DNA from: Cristatella mucedo
Taxonomy: Eukaryota > Bryozoa > Phylactolaemata > Cristatellidae
DNA: 64,000 bases
Direction: 5' to 3'
Assembly: GCA_009760855.2 (NCBI GenBank)
Contig: WPIO01000012.1
Span: 7,191,501-7,255,500, forward strand
Below the pieces are notes generated by a model. That model did no database searches. It was given only the letters and a program-made list of their open reading frames with translations, and was not told where the DNA came from. This document shows, in pieces, positions 60,368 to 64,000 of the stretch (its first letter is position 1; each line of letters begins with the position of its first letter). A program made the position numbers and the translations under genes.

Positions 60368-63300
60368 TCATACATACGGTTTGCTGCAGCTTCAGATGTG
60401 ACAATTCTGCTACACATTTAAGTGCGAGAATTGACAATTACACAAGATACTAGTAAATGCATGCTATTTATAGCATCCAAGCATTGCAAGTGTCCAAGAA
60501 AGAATACTAGCAGCAGGAAACACTGGACTCCATTTATGGCACAGTGACAAATATAGGAACTATCTACTCATTTGCTTCAATCTAGAAAATTGCTTAAATG
60601 TTGGTCGGAATGGGTGAGTTGATGTTACTACTGCCTCTTGTTACTTAAATGTTGGTTTATATGGGTCAATTGATGCTACTGCCTCTCTATTTCAGAGGTC
60701 GTGGGTTCAACTTCAACTGATAGCACAAAATATTGTTTATTCGTTTTTATGCCAAGGCGTATCGTGGGGATCTTCACAAATCCGGTTAATGGCTCAGCGA
60801 CTTTAATTCGTTTTTATTTGAGCAGCTGTGCAGTGCAGGCTCGACTTCGGCCATCAAATGGCCAGGATCATAAAAACCTTCATTCGCGGCTTAGCTCATT
60901 TTGCTCAAATAGTTTTGTGCTTAGGAAGATGATAGCACTGAGCCTGGAGTGATGATGGTGCTGTGCCTGAGCTGCTTTCTGGCAATGAAATCTGACTGCC
61001 AACAAAGATTTCAATCACCAATGAAAAACATGCAGCCCCAACCAATGTAGCTACCAATTACGACTACTTCCGGCAAGCTTCAGGTGTACAACGACCTACT
61101 TAGGAATGCAGACATGGGTAGAGTTCCTCTGCTTGTCTTGCTCGATCTTTCGGCAGCATTTGATACTATCGATCACCAAGTCCTTCAGCGCCTCTCATCT
61201 CGCATAGGCATCACTGGCACTGCTCTGCAATGGCTCAGGTCCTATCTCAGTGGCAGACTCCGGAGTACTGATGTAAATGGACAAACATCATCCGAGGTAC
61301 CTCTTAAATACTGGGTACCTCAGGGCTACGGGCTAGGTACGGTTCTTTTCACGGTTTATACTCTCCCTCTTGCTGATGCGATTGCCAAGCACAATCGAGG
61401 CTTTCACTTCTATGCGGATGACACTCAGTTGTACCTTTGCTTTGATCACTCCCAGCCTTCGAGCACCTCGGATTCTCTTAACTCCCTTACTGCATGTGTT
61501 GATGACATCTGCATATAGATGGCAGCAAATTTTCTTTAAATTAAATGATGATAAAACTTAACTTACTAGCTATGTGTAAACCCAGTATGATTCAGAAATT
61601 GGAAAGGCTGACACTCAAGATTTGCTCTGCCAGCATATCTCCTGTTGAATCAGCTCGAAATCTAGGTGATTTTTCCAAAGTGACCTCTCGTTAGAAGACC
61701 ACATCAGCTCCACAGTCAAGTCTGCCTACTTTCAGCTACATAACATTGCTAAATTCGGGCTTGTTTAGATAAGGATACCACATCTAAGTTGGTCCATGCA
61801 TTCGTGACATCACGTCTTGACTTCTGTAACTCACTGCTTGCTGCCCTATCGGCATGGGCAATCAGGCGCTTACAGCTGGTGTAAAACTCGACAGCTAGGT
61901 TTGTCTGTCGTGAGTGTCACAGTTGTCACATTACACCACTTCTCACCGACCTGCACTGGCTACCAGTAAAGCAATGGATCAAGGTTTTGTCACTCACCTT
62001 CATTCTTTGGCTCCAGGCTACCTATCAGATATACTCCCCATGCGGCCAAGCATCGTACTGCCTGCTTTTCGGAAACTAACTGTTTACCTACACCTGGTAC
62101 GAACCTCAAATCCTTTGGAGACCGTGCATTTAGTTCGTATGCTCCCAAAGCCTGGAACTCGTTCCCGACTTCCATCACGACATCCCCTGACTTGACCACA
62201 TGTGAAAAGAAATTTAAAATGCGTCTATTAATTACAGCATTTAGTGGGTCCCTGTAATTCGTCCTTTACGTGCATATGTGTGCTGACACTGTTGCATGCT
62301 GCCACTAACCACACTTGCATGCTGACACTGTGGATATCACTTCTATGCTGACGATACTCAGTTGTATTTGTCATTCAAACCGTCGGAATCTGCTGCGGCA
62401 ACTGAGAAACTGAATGCTTGCCTTGCTGATATTCGATCCTGGATGTCGGAAAACCTGAAATTAAATGATGATAAAATCGAACTGCTGCTCATAGGACACC
62501 CTAAGCGTGTGGCTGGATTAAAAGGCTTTGTTGCCCTAATAGGTGATGCTATTGTGCGACCCTCACCTCGTGCTCGAAATGTAGGTGTCGTGTTCGACAG
62601 CTGCCTCAATTTCAAAAGCTTCATTCAGAAGACTGCTTCAACAGCTAGCCATCACATCCGATCCCTATCCAAGATTAGAAGCTGTCTCCCACAGTGGCTT
62701 GTAAAAAATTAACTAGCTCTTTAGTTCGGTCTCGGCTTGATTATTGTAATTCCCTTTTGGCTGGGCTGCCAAAGAAAGCCATTATGCCACTGCAGCGAAC
62801 TATGAATATGGCTGCAAGGCTAGTCTTCAAGTCCCAGCGGTTTGAGCACGTGTCTCCATTGCTGAAAGAGCTAGGATGGTTGCCGGTTGAGCAAAGGATA
62901 CAGAGCAAAGTTCTTATGCTGACCCGCAAGGCCCGCCACGGCTTGGCTCCTTCGTACCGAGCTGAACTGCTGCACCAGTTTCAGCCTCTTCGCGCTCTCT
63001 GGTCCTGTGTGGATAATACATTGGCTGTTCCATTCTTCCGCTTAAAGACCGTTGGCGACAGAAGCTTTAGCTCTGCAGGTCCTAGACTGTGGAACTCGCT
63101 TCCACAATTCTTAAGCAACGACAACTACTCTCCTACTGCCGACTATGGCACATCCTTTTCAGCGGTTCTGAGCTGCTACTTCTATGCTACTCACTACCTC
63201 AACTGCTCTCCTGACTCTGCTATGCTTCTCACTTTCTCTTTGTTGCGTGAGACGAAGTCTGTTGGGTACCGAATGCGTACCGAAAGCTGCTTAGGCTGTG

Positions 63301-64000
63301 AGTGCGCTATACAAAACTCTCCTGCGTAACACCCACATGGTCTTTATGACTTTGTGGAGTTACAGACGGAGATACATTACATTACATTACTGTGCACGTC
63401 ACCCCTAACCATGTTACTCATATTGTTTATCAAGCATGATAACAATCTAACCATGTTATTCATATTGTTTATCAAGCATGATAACAATCGTCATTCGATC
63501 GGGTTTCCTTTGCAGCAAATGTAAAGTGCCTAGACAGAGATTGAGTTCTCTGAGGGCGCTTTATCAAGTGCTTTATTATTATTATTACTTAGCTACACCG
63601 ACACGTTAAGCAGAACGTATCAGTGGATGAATTGCAAACTGATGGATGGACATGATGCCGTAGGCACCTTACTGGCAGGCTGAGGGCAAGCGAACCATTA
63701 CTCACAGCCACTCCACGGCCAGGACGAAGGTGAGCTTGCTCTCGCCGAGGAACTCACTGACGTCCAGCTCCTCACCATCTTTGATCGAAGGGAATCGGAA
63801 GGACTTGCACACTACGTTAGCAAAAAGGGGCTTAAGCTGATCTCGCTTTCTGAGTCGCTCCGATCGCACCGACTCGCTCCTTGATGGCAGCACACCCGGG
63901 AGCCGTCGGCCTTGACCTTGCATGCTGGATCTTGGGCTATCAGTGGCATTGCAATGTGGATCGGCCCAAGCCAGCAGTGTCATGTAGCCACCTTCGGTGA
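45256..64000 (-). CDS. INPP4: INPP4-type inositol polyphosphate 4-phosphatase, 3' twelve exons (5' end outside window)
   Basis: The family removes the 4-phosphate of PtdIns(3,4)P2, giving PtdIns3P at endosomal and plasma membranes and damping PI3K/AKT signalling. Exons in order are 64000-63706 (continuing outside), 56814-56757, 56616-56505, 55154-55047, 53415-52997, 52562-52140, 49954-49708, 48700-48598, 48447-48338, 48203-48058, 46819-46665 and 45388-45256. They join in frame into 768 residues. Visible marks are [23 protein letters not shown] before [16 protein letters not shown], the catalytic [13 protein letters not shown] (Cys686 and Arg692 of the visible part), and the C-terminal tail [19 protein letters not shown]. 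As I recall the vertebrate INPP4A and B proteins, they have the same order and similar spacing, with an N-terminal C2 domain that would lie beyond 64000. The middle exon (52997-53415) is the least conserved, and its donor is tentative. A single-copy invertebrate orthologue of the A/B pair is likely. Confidence 0.92.
45389..46664 (-). other. INPP4 intron k-l
   Basis: Nothing recognisable was seen in these 1.3 kb beyond the splice sites. Confidence 0.5.
46665..46819 (-). CDS. INPP4: INPP4 exon k, catalytic CX5R exon
   Basis: It encodes [20 protein letters not shown] and AMAITLEE. Cys and Arg of CX5R are at 46763-46783 and are identical to the loop I know from mammalian INPP4A and B, so the enzyme is predicted to be active. 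The acceptor is TTTTAG and the donor GTGAGA. Confidence 0.95.
46820..48057 (-). other. INPP4 intron j-k
   Basis: It contains a degraded minus-strand family-2 LINE fragment (about 46985-47330). Confidence 0.6.
46985..47330 (-). mobile_element. Degraded family-2 LINE fragment
   Basis: Minus-strand sequence encodes [17 protein letters not shown] and KTVGDRAF, then the ACATAGCTGAGTCAGG part of family 2 in reverse. Confidence 0.62.
48058..48203 (-). CDS. INPP4: INPP4 exon j
   Basis: It encodes [12 protein letters not shown] through [15 protein letters not shown]; the KNKNV block is diagnostic for INPP4. The acceptor is GCCCAG and the donor GTAAGA. Confidence 0.9.
48338..48447 (-). CDS. INPP4: INPP4 exon i
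   Basis: It encodes [20 protein letters not shown] and [10 protein letters not shown], continuing ERFGD-x-LQE of the family. The donor is GTACAC. Confidence 0.88.
48598..48700 (-). CDS. INPP4: INPP4 exon h
   Basis: It encodes [20 protein letters not shown] and [13 protein letters not shown], a highly conserved stretch upstream of the catalytic loop. Two CAG acceptors lie 3 nt apart (NAGNAG type), so one residue may be optional. The donor is GTAACG. Confidence 0.9.
48701..49707 (-). other. INPP4 intron g-h
   Basis: It contains a minus-strand family-1 tail with a long (ATT)n end (48757-48880). The rest is unremarkable. Confidence 0.6.
48757..48880 (-). mobile_element. Family-1 LINE tail
   Basis: It is reversed: ten or so AAT units, CCCTCAGAGAACTCAATCTC, TTTCTAGACACTTA, TGCAAAGGAAGAATGATCGA. 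Confidence 0.68.
49708..49954 (-). CDS. INPP4: INPP4 exon g (donor weak)
   Basis: It encodes [20 protein letters not shown] and [20 protein letters not shown], close to the FESLLSTYGEELAMLED region of the family. The phase-compatible donor is GTGGCA after CAGCTGA, which is weaker than the other donors, so the last codons are uncertain. Confidence 0.85.
49955..52139 (-). other. INPP4 intron f-g
   Basis: It contains the foldback element (51331-51947) and an (ATT)n-rich run near 50776-50803. No coding feature was seen. Confidence 0.65.
51331..51947. repeat. Large inverted repeat (foldback/MITE-like)
   Basis: The left arm (51331-51504) and right arm (about 51762-51947) are imperfect reverse complements along nearly their whole length, separated by about 257 nt. 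Shared blocks include CCTAAATC, CTGGGCATTCTGTTGCCACA, GTAGTGCAAAAAAAA, TTTAGGGGC and CTAAAGCTAGTCTTAGAAGG. There is no open frame. Confidence 0.85.
52140..52562 (-). CDS. INPP4: INPP4 exon f
   Basis: This 141-codon exon runs from [12 protein letters not shown] through [20 protein letters not shown] to [12 protein letters not shown]. The last part matches the RRDVVFCQ segment of vertebrate INPP4. The polypyrimidine tract of its acceptor is a 71-nt pure (CT)n array. The donor is GTAAGC. Confidence 0.87.
52569..52639. repeat. INPP4: (GA)n microsatellite, (CT)n in the INPP4 transcript
   Basis: 71 nt of uninterrupted GA. On the transcribed strand it is the polypyrimidine tract of the exon f acceptor. 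Confidence 0.96.
52853..52928. repeat. INPP4: (TC)n microsatellite, (GA)n in the INPP4 transcript
   Basis: 76 nt of uninterrupted TC, continued by imperfect CT/CCT-rich sequence to about 52963. It lies 33 nt or more from the exon e end. Confidence 0.96.
52997..53415 (-). CDS. INPP4: INPP4 exon e (3' boundary tentative)
   Basis: It begins [20 protein letters not shown], a strong INPP4 match, then runs through a poorly conserved Ser/Ala-rich region to about [11 protein letters not shown]. The donor chosen (GTTCGT) keeps phase but is weak; a different 3' boundary within about 60 nt is possible. The intron that follows is bracketed by complementary (GA)n and (CT)n arrays. Confidence 0.75.
53999..54023. 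repeat. (CAG)n run
   Basis: Eight GCA/CAG units in an INPP4 intron; non-coding here. Confidence 0.9.
54545..54608. repeat. (GA)n microsatellite, imperfect
   Basis: GAGA-rich run with GG and GT interruptions in INPP4 intron d-e. Confidence 0.9.
54711..54745. repeat. (GA)n microsatellite
   Basis: About 35 nt of pure AG units in INPP4 intron d-e. Confidence 0.92.
54930..54980. repeat. Compound (CG)n(CA)n microsatellite
   Basis: About six CG units run directly into about nineteen CA units, an alternating purine-pyrimidine tract of Z-DNA type. Confidence 0.93.
55047..55154 (-). CDS. INPP4: INPP4 exon d
   Basis: It encodes [20 protein letters not shown] and [10 protein letters not shown], matching the FVPTNLH-type strand in vertebrate INPP4. 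The acceptor is TTTCAG and the donor GTAAGG. Confidence 0.87.
55515..55720 (+). mobile_element. Family-1 LINE 3' end, (ATT)n lost
   Basis: It has AAGAAACTGAAAACGCATCT through TGACCCTGTGCATGTCACCC to GTGCCTAGAAAGTGATTGAG. It breaks off inside the hairpin. Confidence 0.7.
55745..56300 (-). mobile_element. Family-1 LINE piece interrupted by family 2
   Basis: Minus-strand family-1 coding sequence ([12 protein letters not shown], then earlier ARLVCRER-type sequence at 56180-56300) flanks a family-2 tail at about 56000-56162 on the same strand. Confidence 0.65.
56000..56162 (-). mobile_element. Family-2 LINE 3' end nested in family 1
   Basis: Reversed family-2 landmarks: GTGGGTGTTACGCAGGAGAG, GTATAGCGCACTCACAGCCT, GAGGTGGTGAGTA. 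Confidence 0.66.
56505..56616 (-). CDS. INPP4: INPP4 exon c
   Basis: It encodes [20 protein letters not shown] and on to DEGYLSK, a charged helical segment. The donor GTGACT follows one base of the next codon. Confidence 0.82.
56757..56814 (-). CDS. INPP4: INPP4 exon b
   Basis: This 58-nt exon completes Leu98 and encodes [19 protein letters not shown]. The acceptor is TTTGCAG and the donor GTAAGA. Confidence 0.85.
57258..57360 (-). mobile_element. LINE tail fragment
   Basis: AAT-rich start, then CACCCTAAGAGAATATAATC and GGCACTTTACAGC; a reversed, decayed family-1-type tail. Confidence 0.5.
57720..58440 (-). mobile_element. Old family-1-related LINE
   Basis: Minus-strand translations give [20 protein letters not shown] and [21 protein letters not shown] in broken frames. 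These match the post-RT region of family 1. Confidence 0.65.
59390..59475 (-). mobile_element. Decayed LINE tail
   Basis: AATAATAATGAG, GGGCCCTAATAGAACTAAAT, then CCTTTACATATTGCTACAAG, a reversed tail block. Confidence 0.45.
59545..59635 (+). mobile_element. Family-1 LINE tail
   Basis: GCAAATGTAAAGCGCCTAGA, AAGAGATTGAATTCTCTGAG and an (ATT)-like end. Confidence 0.65.
60145..60270 (+). mobile_element. SINE-I
   Basis: TGGTTTGGGCCACGGGTAAG head, AGCATATGTTCATTAAGAGC, AGAGATTAAGTTCTCTTAGG tail. It runs straight into a TA/TG microsatellite that may have grown from its AT tail. Confidence 0.7.
60271..60368. repeat. Compound (TA)n(TG)n microsatellite
   Basis: About 40 nt of TA followed by about 48 nt of TG and a short TA end, abutting a SINE-I tail. 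Confidence 0.93.
62333..63388 (+). mobile_element. Family-2 LINE with 6-bp target-site duplication
   Basis: It opens within [11 protein letters not shown] (5'-truncated at motif C), continues [28 protein letters not shown], then after a one-base frameshift near 62708 [17 protein letters not shown] to [16 protein letters not shown], and ends with an (ATTAC)-like tail. ACTGTG flanks it at 62327-62332 and 63389-63394. Confidence 0.88.
63406..63489. repeat. 42-bp direct tandem duplication in LINE 3' UTR
   Basis: TAACCATGTTA to AACAATC occurs twice with about two differences; single in other family-1 copies. Confidence 0.85.
63706..64000 (-). CDS. INPP4: INPP4 exon a (visible residues 1-98; continues beyond window)
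   Basis: It opens at the window edge with [11 protein letters not shown], a basic Ser/Arg-rich stretch, then [20 protein letters not shown] and FVLAVEWL. This matches the segment after the C2 domain in INPP4. It ends TGGCT before a GTGAGT donor, two bases into a Leu codon. Confidence 0.85.

Larger units (their letters stand above)
61050..63588 (+). mobile_element. Family-1 LINE with RT palm motifs, interrupted by family 2
   Basis: This is the most complete family-1 copy (61050-62332 and 63389-63588). The RT palm shows motif [14 protein letters not shown], motif B in [12 protein letters not shown] (usually VPQGSVLGPVLF) and motif [12 protein letters not shown] stop follows CVDDICI and more stops and frameshifts follow, so it is dead. 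The 3' UTR is split by a family-2 insertion. A 42-bp tandem duplication precedes the hairpin and (ATT)n tail. Confidence 0.88.
56815..63705 (-). other. INPP4 intron a-b
   Basis: This 6.9-kb intron holds old family-1 pieces (57258-58440), tails at 59390-59635, a SINE-I (60145-60270) with adjoining TA/TG array, and the 2.5-kb nested LINE pair (61050-63588). Nothing else was recognised; the span 58450-59390 is featureless. Confidence 0.65.

Overview
The window looks like nuclear DNA of an invertebrate animal. Genes are split into short exons with phased GT-AG introns of about 0.13-7 kb, microsatellites are abundant, and there are many fragments of CR1/L2-group LINEs and tRNA-derived SINEs. I could not narrow the lineage further. 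All recognised host genes lie on the minus strand. I rebuilt them by hand from family motifs, splice signals and phase bookkeeping, so they are models rather than transcripts.

Region 1 (877-19156) and region 2 (23439-40388) hold two complete head-to-tail aldo-keto reductase (AKR1-type) genes, here called B (left) and A (right, upstream). Each has nine coding exons of identical length (69, 168, 117, 90, 117, 107, 166, 89 and 52 nt) and encodes 324 residues with no indel between copies. By my manual count 62 of 324 residues differ (about 81% identity). The catalytic tetrad Asp45/Tyr50/Lys79/His112 is intact in both. The differences pile up in the positions of the three substrate loops. Copy A intron 5 has a GC donor where copy B has GT.

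Region 3 (45256 to beyond 64000) holds the 3' part of an INPP4-type inositol polyphosphate 4-phosphatase gene. Twelve exons are seen, giving 768 residues; the 5' end with the C2 domain is outside the window. The CX5R catalytic motif CKSAKDR is at 46763-46783 and the conserved C-terminal tail ends at 45256. The AKR enzymes (NADPH carbonyl reduction) and INPP4 (phosphoinositide signalling) have no obvious functional link. They are simply neighbours.

The rest is introns and intergenic DNA. Two CR1/L2-group LINE families occur. Family 1 has a 3' hairpin and an (ATT)n tail; family 2 has an (ATTAC)n-like tail. They are inserted into each other in both orders. A tRNA-like SINE (SINE-I) carries the same 3' hairpin as family 1, pointing to a SINE/LINE mobilisation pair. 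A second tRNA-like SINE family (SINE-II) lacks it. Other structures are a foldback element with arms of about 175 bp (51331-51947), complementary (GA)n and (CT)n arrays bracketing one INPP4 intron, and a perfect 16-bp hairpin at 11731-11771. No CRISPR, prokaryotic genes, rRNA or genuine tRNA genes were seen.
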